Source of the DNA: Pseudomonas sp. 30_B
GTDB taxonomy: Bacteria; Pseudomonadota; Gammaproteobacteria; Pseudomonadales; Pseudomonadaceae
DNA: 64,000 bases
Assembly: GCF_017491605.1 (NCBI RefSeq)
Contig: NZ_JAFGYY010000008.1
Coordinates: 124,001-188,000, forward strand
Direction of reading: 5' to 3'
How positions within the stretch are numbered: position 1 is the first letter of the stretch; every line of letters starts with the position of its first letter. Shown here piece by piece: positions 9,701 to 16,753 of this stretch. The notes under the pieces were generated by a model, which was not told where the DNA came from, made no database searches, and saw only the letters and a program-made list of their open reading frames with translations. Both the position numbers and the translations under genes were made by a program.

Positions 9701-10474
9701 ATGCACCGCTATTTTTCCCTCGAGGGCAAGACCGCGCTGGTCACCGGCGGTACCCGCGGCATTGGCCGGATGATTGCCCAGGGCCTGCTCGAAGCCGGCG
9801 CCAGAGTCATCATCTGCGCCCGCGACGGCGCCGCCTGCGCCGAGACCGCCGCTGAGCTGTCGCAGTACGGCCAGTGCATCGGCCTGCCCGCCAACCTCGC
9901 CACCGAAGAAGGCGTCCGCGCCCTCGCCACCGAGCTGAACGAGCGCCTGGACCACCTCGATATCCTGGTGAACAACGCCGGCACCACCTGGGGCGCGCCG
10001 CTGGAAAGCTACCCCGCCTCCGGCTGGGAGAAGGTTATGCAACTCAATGTCACCGCCGTGTTCAGCTGCATCCAGCAACTGCTGCCGCTGCTGAAGAAGG
10101 CCGGCAGCGCCGAAAGCCCCGCGCGGGTGATCAACATCGGCTCGGTGGCCGGCGTCACCTCCCACGGCGAGAACGCCTATGCCTATGGCCCGAGCAAGGC
10201 CGCGCTGCACCAGCTGTCGCGCATGCTCGCCCGCGAACTGGTGAGCGACCACATCAACGTCAACGTCATCGCCCCCGGCCGCTTCCCCAGCAAAATGACC
10301 CGCCACATCGCCAACGACGAGCAGGCCATGGCCGCGGACGCCGCCGTCATCCCCATGGGCCGTTGGGGCCGAGAGGAAGAAATGTCTGCCCTGGCGATCA
10401 GCCTGGCGAGCGCCGCGGGCGCCTACATGACCGGCAACATCATCCCCATCGATGGCGGCTTCCACCTCGGATAA
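9701..10474 (+). CDS. rhlG: RhlG-like short-chain dehydrogenase/reductase
   Basis: The 257-residue SDR has the NADP-binding glycine motif TGGTRGIG (15-22), NNAG (91-94) and the catalytic Ser148, Tyr162, Lys166. By eye it matches P. aeruginosa RhlG along its whole length, including the PSKAALHQLSRMLA segment and the IPIDGGF end. RhlG was described as a beta-ketoacyl reductase linked to rhamnolipid and polyhydroxyalkanoate precursors, but that role has been disputed. No rhamnosyltransferase genes lie nearby. The ribosome-binding site CAGGAGAGG precedes the ATG. Confidence 0.85.
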   Translation: MHRYFSLEGKTALVTGGTRGIGRMIAQGLLEAGARVIICARDGAACAETAAELSQYGQCIGLPANLATEEGVRALATELNERLDHLDILVNNAGTTWGAPLESYPASGWEKVMQLNVTAVFSCIQQLLPLLKKAGSAESPARVINIGSVAGVTSHGENAYAYGPSKAALHQLSRMLARELVSDHINVNVIAPGRFPSKMTRHIANDEQAMAADAAVIPMGRWGREEEMSALAISLASAAGAYMTGNIIPIDGGFHLG

Positions 10475-10521
10475 TCGCCGGATCAGGTACCATGGCGGCC
10501 CCTGCAACAGCCCGTGCCGCC

Positions 10522-11220
10522 ATGTCCTATACCATCTCGCCCATCGGCCACGTCCGCTCCTGCTTCAAGGAGAAGTTCGCCATCCCGCGCCAGCCGCAAC
10601 TGGCCCCGGCCGCGACCGGCGTGCTGGAACTGCTGCCGCCGTTCGACACCGGCGATGCGGTGGAGGGGCTGGAGCAGGTCAGCCACGTCTGGCTGATCTT
10701 CCTCTTCCACCAGGCGCTGGAAGACAAGCCACGGCTGAAAGCGCGCCCGCCGCGCCTGGGCGGCAACCGCTCGCTGGGCGTGTTCGCCACCCGCGCCACC
10801 CACAGGCCCAACGGCATCGGCCAATCGGTGGTGAAACTGGAGAAGGTCGAGCCCGGCCGCCTCTGGCTCTCCGGCATCGACCTGCTGGACGGCACGCCGG
10901 TGATCGACATCAAGCCCTACGTCCCCTACGCCGACATCGTCGCCGACGCACGCAACGCCATCGCCGATGCCCCGCCTGCGTCCATCGCCGTGCACTGGAG
11001 CGACGAGGCCCTGCGCCAGGCCATCGAGCACGGCTTGCGCCTCGGCCAGCCGGTGCGCGAGCTCGTCGAGCAGTGCCTCGCCCAGGACCCGCGCCCGGCC
11101 TACCAGAAGCCGCCACCCGAGCGCCGCTATGGCGTGCGCCTGTGGGACCTGGACGTGCACTGGCACTACCCCGCCGAAGGCGAAATCCGCGTGCTCGACC
11201 TCGCCCGCAGCGAAGGCTGA
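10522..11220 (+). CDS. trmO: tRNA (N6-threonylcarbamoyladenosine(37)-N6)-methyltransferase TrmO (YaeB/TsaA)
   Basis: The 232-residue protein has the TsaA/YaeB fold signatures ISPIGHVRS at the N-terminus, ATRATHRPNGIGQSVVKL (about 93-110) and the DIKPYVPYAD stretch. TrmO uses S-adenosylmethionine to methylate t6A37 in threonine tRNAs. Its length fits the family. The start at 10522 directly precedes the conserved SYTISPIGHVRS. It is downstream of rhlG on the same strand with a 47-nt gap, without obvious functional linkage. Confidence 0.93.
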   Translation: MSYTISPIGHVRSCFKEKFAIPRQPQLAPAATGVLELLPPFDTGDAVEGLEQVSHVWLIFLFHQALEDKPRLKARPPRLGGNRSLGVFATRATHRPNGIGQSVVKLEKVEPGRLWLSGIDLLDGTPVIDIKPYVPYADIVADARNAIADAPPASIAVHWSDEALRQAIEHGLRLGQPVRELVEQCLAQDPRPAYQKPPPERRYGVRLWDLDVHWHYPAEGEIRVLDLARSEG

Positions 11221-11226
11221 AACGCC

Positions 11227-11529
11227 TCAGCTCGCCGGATTGAGGGCGATCACCTCGCTCTCGAAGCATTCCTGCTCGAGGATCAGCGGCTCCACCAGCG
11301 GACGGCTGTCGCGGAAATGCGCGGTCTGGGTGTGCGCGTCATACGCCGCGTCGTCGCGGTAGATCTCGTAGAGGTAGATCACATCCGGATCGGCGCGGTC
11401 CTGGGAGACATCGAACACCAGGCAACCCGGCTCGCTGCTTACGGAAGCGGCGGCATTGACCTTGATGGCAGCCAGGAACTCCTCGGCGGTGCCGGGCTTC
11501 ACACGGGTCTTGATAAAGAGACTGTACAC
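11227..11529 (-). CDS. Antibiotic biosynthesis monooxygenase (ABM) domain protein
   Basis: The 100-residue single-domain protein starts YSLFIKTRVKPG and carries the ABM/YgiN-type pattern: VYLYEIYRDDAAYDAHTQT near the middle and HFRDSRPLVEPL near the end. Such small dimeric proteins act as cofactor-free monooxygenases on quinone-like or aromatic compounds, or have unknown roles. GTG at 11529 is chosen because AAAAGGA lies 6-10 nt upstream and the domain begins there. An in-frame ATG far upstream would add about 200 implausible residues. It is divergent from the VOC gene across an AT-rich region. Confidence 0.83.
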   Translation of the reverse strand: MYSLFIKTRVKPGTAEEFLAAIKVNAAASVSSEPGCLVFDVSQDRADPDVIYLYEIYRDDAAYDAHTQTAHFRDSRPLVEPLILEQECFESEVIALNPAS

Positions 11530-11544
11530 AGGGCGATCCTTTTG

Positions 11545-11573
11545 TTTTAAATTTAAAAACAAATTGTATACAA
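11545..11573. promoter_or_regulatory. AT-rich divergent promoter region with two palindromes
   Basis: TTTTAAATTTAAAA at 11545-11558 is a perfect 14-bp palindrome, and TTGTATACAA at 11564-11573 is a perfect 10-bp palindrome. The second has the TNGTNNNACNA layout of FadR-subfamily GntR operators. Both lie in the 60-bp gap between the divergent ABM and VOC genes. No GntR gene is in the window, so the regulator is unknown. Confidence 0.5.
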
Positions 11574-11589
11574 AAAAGGAATCCCGTCC

Positions 11590-12003
11590 ATGTCCGATCT
11601 CCCTGCCCGCCCCGGCCGCCTCAACGGCCTTCGCCATCTCGCCCTGCTGGTACCGAATCTGGAGGAATGCGAGCGCTTCTACGTCGACGTGCTCGGCATG
11701 CAGGTGCTCAACCGCGCCAACGAGGACCTGGTGTACCTCACCTGCGGCAACGACAACCTCTCCCTCGGGCGTGGCTTTGGGGCGGCCAATGGTCTGCAGA
11801 CCATGGATCACTACGGCTTCATCGTCGACAGCGTGGAAGAGCTGGAAGCCTGGTACCAGTACTTCAAGGCCCGTGGCGTGACCCTGCTGGACCGTCCCTT
11901 CGACCATGGCGACGGCGCGCGCAGCTTCCACCTGCTCGACCCGGCGGGGAACAAGGTGCAGCCGCTGTATCACCCGGCGGTTTCGGGGCAGCGCCTGGCT
12001 TGA
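11590..12003 (+). CDS. VOC (glyoxalase/bleomycin-resistance fold) family protein
   Basis: The 137-residue protein has two beta-alpha-beta-beta-beta modules: LRHLALLVPNLEECERFYVDVLGM (about 14-37) and MDHYGFIVDSVEELEAW (about 75-91). Candidate metal ligands are His in LRHLAL, His in MDHYGF and Glu/Asp near the end (FHLLDPAGNKVQPLY). VOC proteins include dioxygenases, isomerases and fosfomycin-type resistance enzymes, and the substrate is not predictable. The divergent ABM gene suggests joint control, perhaps in quinone or aromatic metabolism; this is inference. Confidence 0.85.
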   Translation: MSDLPARPGRLNGLRHLALLVPNLEECERFYVDVLGMQVLNRANEDLVYLTCGNDNLSLGRGFGAANGLQTMDHYGFIVDSVEELEAWYQYFKARGVTLLDRPFDHGDGARSFHLLDPAGNKVQPLYHPAVSGQRLA

Positions 12004-12010
12004 AGCACTT

Positions 12011-12082
12011 GTAGGAGCGGACTCCGTCCGCGATGAGTCCGCACCGCGCCGGAAACCATCGCGGACGGAGTCCGCTCCTACG
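12011..12082. repeat. REPIN (inverted pair of REP sequences)
   Basis: Arm 12011-12034 begins GTAGGAGCGGACTCC. Arm 12058-12082 is its near-perfect reverse complement, ending GTCCGCTCCTAC. The two are separated by 23 nt in a 72-bp structure that could fold on itself. It sits right after the VOC gene. Confidence 0.9.
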
Positions 12083-12113
12083 TAAATCCAGTCGCCGGAA
12101 GAAATTCGGCCAT

Positions 12114-12152
12114 AAAAAAACGCCGCGATCCCAAAGGAATCGCGGCGTTCTT
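12114..12152 (-). terminator. Terminator after fpr
   Basis: A perfect 9-bp stem CGCCGCGAT/ATCGCGGCG lies 18 nt downstream of the fpr stop, followed on the minus strand by seven or more T residues. Confidence 0.88.
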
Positions 12153-12170
12153 TCAACTGAACAGCGCGGT

Positions 12171-12947
12171 TTACTTCTCGACGAAGGCGCGCTCGATCAG
12201 GTAGTCGCCCGGCTCGCCCATGCGCGGGGAAATCTGCAGGCCGAAGCCGTTCAGCACTTCGCTGGTCTCGTCCAGCATGCTCGGGCTGCCGCAGATCATG
12301 GCGCGGTCGTCCTGCGGGTTCATCGGCGGCAGGCCGATGTCGGCGAACAGCTTGCCGCTGCGCATCAGGTCGGTCTGGCGGCCCATGCTATGGAACTCTT
12401 CACGGGTGACCAGCGGGCAATAGATCAGCTTCTCTTTCACCATGTCGCCGAAGTACTCGTGCTCCGGCAGAACCTTGGTGATGAAGTCCGCGTAGGCCAG
12501 CTCGCTGACCCAACGCACGCCGTGGACCAGGATGACCTTCTCGAACTTCTCGTAGACTTCCGGATCCTGGATGACCGACAGGAACGGCGCCATGCCGGTG
12601 CCGGTGCTCAGCAGGTACAGGTGCTTGCCGGGCTTGAGGTCGTCCAGCACCAGGGTGCCGGTGGGCTTGCGGCTGACCATCAGCTCGTCGCCTTCCTTCA
12701 GGTGCTGCAGACGCGAAGTCAACGGACCGTCCGGGACCTTGATGCTGAAGAACTCCAGGTGCTCTTCGTAGTTCGGGCTGGCAATGCTGTACGCGCGCAT
12801 CAGCGGACGACCGTTGACTTCCAGACCGATCATCACGAACTGGCCGGTCTTGAAGCGCAGGCCCGGGTTACGGGTGGTCTTGAAGCTGAAGAGGGTGTCG
12901 TTCCAGTGGTGCACGCTGAGAACGCGTTCGGTGTACAGGTTGCTCAT
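12171..12947 (-). CDS. fpr: Ferredoxin/flavodoxin-NADP+ reductase
   Basis: The 258-residue FAD enzyme transfers electrons between NADPH and ferredoxin or flavodoxin. FAD-binding RAYSIASPNYEEHLEFF lies near residues 51-67, and the NADP-binding LSTGTGMAPFLS near 110-121. The C-terminus RAFVEK is typical of Pseudomonas Fpr. The ATG at 12947 follows AGGAG. The divergent LysR gene is the homologue of FinR, which in Pseudomonas activates fpr under superoxide stress, so the pair forms a regulator-target unit. Confidence 0.95.
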   Translation of the reverse strand: MSNLYTERVLSVHHWNDTLFSFKTTRNPGLRFKTGQFVMIGLEVNGRPLMRAYSIASPNYEEHLEFFSIKVPDGPLTSRLQHLKEGDELMVSRKPTGTLVLDDLKPGKHLYLLSTGTGMAPFLSVIQDPEVYEKFEKVILVHGVRWVSELAYADFITKVLPEHEYFGDMVKEKLIYCPLVTREEFHSMGRQTDLMRSGKLFADIGLPPMNPQDDRAMICGSPSMLDETSEVLNGFGLQISPRMGEPGDYLIERAFVEK

Positions 12948-13045
12948 CAAGGACTCCTAGGAGAAACGTGGCGCACCCCAGCGAATCCCGGACGTAGCGC
13001 AATTGCGCGACATTTTATAGGCGGCGACAATATCCGCAAAATAAA

Positions 13046-13079
13046 TTATCTGGATATTGCTAATCCAAAACGCAGATAA
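13046..13079. promoter_or_regulatory. Nested dyads in the fpr-finR intergenic region (candidate FinR operator)
   Basis: TTATCTG at 13046-13052 and CAGATAA at 13073-13079 form an inverted repeat, with GGAT-N7-ATCC (13052-13066) nested between them. The region is AT-rich against its surroundings and lies about 90 bp from both start codons, as expected for a LysR-type operator acting on a divergent target. Confidence 0.5.
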
Positions 13080-13169
13080 GGCCGCCCAAGTCGCCGCGAA
13101 AGGATACCGTCAGGCCCTTCCTACGCCGGGGTGACGAAATGTCGCGCGGTCTTTTCCGGAGCCCCATCC

Positions 13170-14096
13170 ATGAAGTTCACCCTGCGCCAGCTCGAAGTCT
13201 TCGTCGCCGTCGCCCAGCAGGAAAGCGTCTCCCGCGCCGCCGAAGCGCTGTCCATGTCGCAGTCGGCCACCAGCACCGCACTCGGCGAGCTGGAGCGGCA
13301 GTTCGACTGCAAGCTGTTCGACCGCTCCGGCAAGCGCCTGACCCTCAACGCCCTCGGCCGCCAGCTACTGCCCCAGGCGGTGGCGCTGCTCGACCGTGGC
13401 AGCGAGATCGAGAACATGCTCAACGGCAAGAGCGCCTTCGGCTCGCTGGACCTGGGCGCCACCCTGACCATCGGCAACTACCTGGCGACCCTGCTGATCG
13501 GCCGCTTCATGCAGCGCCAGGCGGACTGCCGGGTGCGCCTGCACGTGCACAACACCGCACACGTGGTGCAGCGCATCGCCCACTACGAGCTGGACCTGGG
13601 ATTGATCGAAGGCGACTGCCAGCACCCCGATATCGAAGTGCAGCCCTGGATGGAGGACGAACTGGTGGTGTTCTGCGCGCCGCAGCACCCGCTGGCGCGC
13701 GAGGGCCGCGCGGACCTGCCACGGTTGATCGAGGAAGCCTGGATTCTGCGCGAACAGGGCTCCGGCACGCGCCTGACCTTCGACCAGGCCATGCGGCACC
13801 ATGTGGAGCCGTTGAACGTGAGGCTGGAGCTGGAGCACACCGAGGCGATCAAGCGCGCGGTGGAGTCGGGGCTGGGGATCGGCTGCATTTCGCGCCTGGC
13901 CCTGCGCGACGCCTTCCGCCGCGGCAGCCTGGTGCCGGTGGAAACCCCGGACCTGGACCTGCGCCGGCAGTTCTACTTCATCTGGCACCGGCAGAAGTAC
14001 CAGACCGCGACCATGCGCGAATTCCTCGACCTGTGCCGAAGCGAAACGGCGGGCGTGACGCGCAGCGACGAAATCGTGCTGCCGATGATTCCATGA
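13170..14096 (+). CDS. finR: LysR-type regulator, FinR homologue
   Basis: The 308-residue protein has an N-terminal winged helix-turn-helix (FTLRQLEVFVAVAQQ... SRAAEALSMSQSATSTALGELE, about 3-45) and a LysR effector-binding domain from about 90 to 300. MKFTLRQLE at 13170 is the family start. An upstream in-frame extension to 13131 is not needed. Placement divergent from fpr equals the Pseudomonas finR-fpr arrangement, where FinR is required for superoxide-induced fpr expression. Its effector is not evident from sequence. Confidence 0.88.
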   Translation: MKFTLRQLEVFVAVAQQESVSRAAEALSMSQSATSTALGELERQFDCKLFDRSGKRLTLNALGRQLLPQAVALLDRGSEIENMLNGKSAFGSLDLGATLTIGNYLATLLIGRFMQRQADCRVRLHVHNTAHVVQRIAHYELDLGLIEGDCQHPDIEVQPWMEDELVVFCAPQHPLAREGRADLPRLIEEAWILREQGSGTRLTFDQAMRHHVEPLNVRLELEHTEAIKRAVESGLGIGCISRLALRDAFRRGSLVPVETPDLDLRRQFYFIWHRQKYQTATMREFLDLCRSETAGVTRSDEIVLPMIP

Positions 14097-14124
14097 CGCC
14101 CCGCCCCGCTTCGGCGCGAGGCCC

Positions 14125-14148
14125 ATCGCGGACGGAGTCCGCTCCTAC
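14125..14148. repeat. Solitary REP arm
   Basis: A single ATCGCGGACGGAGTCCGC...TAC arm matches the right arm of the 12 kb REPIN. No opposing partner of the same type is nearby. Confidence 0.8.
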
Positions 14149-14166
14149 GGAAGTTTCGCCTCACCT

Positions 14167-14236
14167 GTAGGAGCGAGCTTGCTCGCGAACGAGAACGCAC
14201 CGTGCCTTGCAGGTTCGCGAGCAAGCTCGCTCCTAC
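14167..14236. repeat. REPIN, AGCTTGCTCGC subtype
   Basis: Arm 14167-14188 begins GTAGGAGCGAGCTTGC. Arm 14215-14236 is its exact reverse complement. Spacing is 26 nt. This is the subtype widely seen in fluorescent pseudomonads and differs in the stem from the GGACTCCGTCC subtype 20 bp upstream. It ends 16 nt before the dgkA stop codon. Confidence 0.9.
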
Positions 14237-14252
14237 AGGGGATGACCGAGGC

Positions 14253-14624
14253 TCAGCCCAGCAGAATCCCCGCCCAGGTCACGGTGATGATGGTCAGCGC
14301 CACGAACTGGGCGGCGCTGCCCATGTCCTTGGCGTTCTTCGACAGCGGGTGGCGCTCCAGCGAAACCCGGTCCACCACCGCCTCGATGGCGGAGTTGAGC
14401 AGTTCGACGATCAGTGCCAGCAGGCACACGGCGATCAGCAGCGCGCGCTCGCCACGGGTGACGTCGCAGAAGAACGACAGCGGGATCAGGATGACGTTGA
14501 TCAGCACCAGCTGGCGGAAGGCCGCTTCACCCTTGAAGGCGGCGACGAAGCCGGCCAGGGAATAACCAGCAGCATTGATGATGCGTTTCGGGCCGGTCTG
14601 GCCTTTGAAGGGGGAAGCGGACAC
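14253..14624 (-). CDS. dgkA: Diacylglycerol kinase
   Basis: The 123-residue membrane enzyme phosphorylates diacylglycerol to phosphatidic acid, recycling lipid left by osmoregulated glucan and lipopolysaccharide modification. It has the prokaryotic DgkA features: GFVAAFKGEAAFRQL near 25-39, the ELLNSAIEAVVDR signature (about 74-86) and three membrane helices. The start is GTG at 14624. It lies downstream of erdR on the same strand with an 86-nt gap. Confidence 0.93.
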   Translation of the reverse strand: MSASPFKGQTGPKRIINAAGYSLAGFVAAFKGEAAFRQLVLINVILIPLSFFCDVTRGERALLIAVCLLALIVELLNSAIEAVVDRVSLERHPLSKNAKDMGSAAQFVALTIITVTWAGILLG

Positions 14625-14710
14625 GAGTGATTCTCACAGGTAAAAGTCGCGGCACTCTATACCAGTGCGCGTAAAAAAGGGGTCATTCGGTTTGACAGGA
14701 TGTGACGAAG

Positions 14711-15361
14711 TCACGCCCCCGGGACCGACTCCATCTGTTGCAGCAGCAGCGCCGCCTGGGTGCGGGTGCGTACGTTGAGTTTGCGGAAGATCGCGGTGAC
14801 GTGGGCCTTCACCGTGGCTTCGGAGACGTTCAGCTCGAAGGCGATCTGCTTGTTCAGCAGGCCTTCGCAGACCATGGTCAGCACGCGGAACTGCTGCGGC
14901 GTGAGGCTGGCAAGGCCGGCGCTGGCCGCGCGAACTTCCTCGCTCATCTCGGTCGCCGCATCCACCTGCGGCGGCCACCAGACGTCGCCGTCGAGCACCG
15001 CGCGTACGGCCTGCTGCAGGGTGCCCATCTCGCTGGACTTGGGAATGAAACCGCTGGCGCCGAACTCGCGGGAGCGCTGCACCACGGCGGCGTCTTCCTG
15101 GGCCGAGACCATCACCACCGGAATCTGCGGATACTGCCCGCGCAACAGCACCAGGCCAGAGAAGCCGTAGGCGCCGGGCATGTTCAGGTCCAGCAGGACC
15201 AGGTCCCAGTCCGCCTTTTCGTTCAGCCTGGCTTCCAGCTCCGCGATGCTCGCCGCCTCCGACAGTCGCGCCTCGGGTCCGAGGCCGATGGTCAGGGCCT
15301 GGTGCAGAGCACTGCGGAACAGCGGGTGATCGTCAGCGATCAGGATCTCGTAGGAAGCCAT
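14711..15361 (-). CDS. erdR: NarL/LuxR-family response regulator ErdR
   Basis: The 216-residue regulator has a receiver domain (acidic pocket D10-D11, phosphoacceptor Asp58 in LLDLNMPG, Lys in FIPKSS) and a C-terminal LuxR helix-turn-helix (LTPQQFRVLTMVCEGLLNKQIA, EATVKAHVTAIFRKL). It reads as the P. aeruginosa ErdR (PA3604), which takes part in the ethanol-oxidation and acetate-use regulatory cascade (acsA control). No sensor kinase is adjacent, as in P. aeruginosa. Confidence 0.88.
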   Translation of the reverse strand: MASYEILIADDHPLFRSALHQALTIGLGPEARLSEAASIAELEARLNEKADWDLVLLDLNMPGAYGFSGLVLLRGQYPQIPVVMVSAQEDAAVVQRSREFGASGFIPKSSEMGTLQQAVRAVLDGDVWWPPQVDAATEMSEEVRAASAGLASLTPQQFRVLTMVCEGLLNKQIAFELNVSEATVKAHVTAIFRKLNVRTRTQAALLLQQMESVPGA

Positions 15362-15599
15362 GGAAATTCCTTGAAGGCCGCGCCGAGTCTTGCCGTGGAT
15401 AACAGCCAAACCTGCGCAGGAAAGGTCGGAGCCGGATAGAGCACTGCCCGTGCATTGTACGCAAAGACAGCCCCCGGTGTCCGCGCCAATGCAAGCCCGG
15501 TACACGTGCCGTTGCGCCCGCGCGCAAGGCGCGCCCCTTTCCAACCGCCCGGGCTTGCGGCAGAGTTCCGCTCTTTTCCTGCCGTTCGAGAACAACAAG

Positions 15600-16484
15600 A
15601 TGAAAAGCCACGCGCTGCGCGCCGATATCCTGATGCTGTTTACCGCGATGATCTGGGGGGTTTCCTTCGTCGCGCAGCGTCTGGGGATGGACGCCATCGG
15701 CCCGTTCCTCTACACCGGCCTGCGCTTCGCCCTGGGCGCTGTGGCGCTGCTGCCGCTGCTGGCCTGGTCGCGCAAGCGCGGTGCCCAGCCGTTCAACCGC
15801 GGCCTGCTGCTGGCGGGTCTGGCCATCGGCGTTGCGCTGACCCTGGGGATCAACCTGCAGCAGGTCGGCCTGCTGTTCACCAGCGTCACCAACTCCGGCT
15901 TCATCACCGGGCTGTACGTCATCATCGTGCCGCTGCTGGGGCTGCTGTTCGGCCATCGTGCCAGCGTCGGCACCTGGCTGGCCGCGGCGCTGGCTGTGGT
16001 CGGCATGGCCTTGCTGAGCATCGGGCCGGACTTCCAGGTTGCCTCCGGCGACTGGCTGCAACTGACCGGCGCCTTCGTCTGGGGTGGCCACATGCTGCTG
16101 GTGGGCCTGTTCGCCAGCCGCTACGACCCGATCCGCCTGGCCTTCCTGCAGTTCGTCACCTGCTCGGTGGTGAGCCTGATCCTGGCGCTGATCTTCGAAG
16201 AGATTCACTGGGCGGCCATCGTCCAGGCCGGTCCCGCACTGATCTACGGCGGCCTGTTCGGCGTCGCCACCGGTTTCACCCTGCAGGTCGTGGCACAGAA
16301 GCACGCCATCGCCTCCCACGCGGCGATCATCCTTTCGCTGGAGGCGGTATTTGCTGCCATTGCCGGTGCACTCTTCCTCGACGAAAACCTGCACCTGCGC
16401 GGCTACATCGGCTGTGCGCTGATGCTGGCCGGCATGCTGGTGGCACAGCTGTGGCCGAAGAAGATTGAAGCGAAGGTAGCCTGA
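15600..16484 (+). CDS. EamA/DMT superfamily transporter
   Basis: The 294-residue inner-membrane protein has ten predicted helices built from two EamA repeats (about 5-140 and 148-287). Typical features are MIWGVSFVAQRLGMD in helix 1 and FLDENLHLRGYIGCALMLAG in the last helix pair. Members export amino acids, nucleobases or other small metabolites, and the substrate is not predictable. It is divergent from erdR across 238 nt and followed by repeats. Confidence 0.9.
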   Translation: MKSHALRADILMLFTAMIWGVSFVAQRLGMDAIGPFLYTGLRFALGAVALLPLLAWSRKRGAQPFNRGLLLAGLAIGVALTLGINLQQVGLLFTSVTNSGFITGLYVIIVPLLGLLFGHRASVGTWLAAALAVVGMALLSIGPDFQVASGDWLQLTGAFVWGGHMLLVGLFASRYDPIRLAFLQFVTCSVVSLILALIFEEIHWAAIVQAGPALIYGGLFGVATGFTLQVVAQKHAIASHAAIILSLEAVFAAIAGALFLDENLHLRGYIGCALMLAGMLVAQLWPKKIEAKVA

Positions 16485-16527
16485 AGCACCGCGCTCCTAC
16501 GCTCAGCCCGCGCGCGTCCCGGCTGAC

Positions 16528-16623
16528 GCAGGAGCGGACTCCGTCCGCGATCGATCCACCCTCCCCACTCCGTCTGGGCAGTGATTGCCAAACGCAGCCA
16601 TCGCGGACAAAGTCCGCTTCTAC
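16528..16623. repeat. REPIN, GGACTCCGTCC subtype (left half of composite)
   Basis: Arm 16528-16551 (GCAGGAGCGGACTCC...) opposes arm 16600-16623 (ATCGCGGACAAAGTCCGC..., ending TTCTAC). The right arm carries the same CAAAGTCC variant as the copy at 38972-38996. Confidence 0.88.
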
Positions 16624-16631
16624 CTTCTTCT

Positions 16632-16728
16632 GGATCCCCGCGTTCGCGGGGATGACGATTGCGGAGGACTATGCACAAAACCGTCACTCCCGCGAACGCG
16701 GGAGCCCAAAAGACAGTTGCTCCTACGC
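16632..16728. repeat. Second, unrelated inverted palindrome pair with conserved tail (right half of composite)
   Basis: The hairpin CCCCGCGTTCGCGGGG at about 16635-16650 ends in ATGAC. Its inverted partner GTCACTCCCGCGAACGCGGG starts at 16683. The 48 nt at 16681-16728 are identical to 39051-39098. The tail past the palindrome reads CCCAAAAGACAGTTGCTCC and is itself conserved. Confidence 0.9.
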
Positions 16729-16753
16729 TCGTCCCAGCGCCAGAGCAACCAGT

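Noticed and set aside
9701-10474. rhlG as sign of a rhamnolipid biosynthesis cluster
   Set aside because: No rhlA, rhlB, rhlC or rhl regulators are nearby, and RhlG's part in rhamnolipid synthesis is disputed.
16528-16728. Possible CRISPR array
   Set aside because: Repeats are inverted and palindromic, of two kinds, with no regular direct-repeat and spacer spacing and no cas genes.
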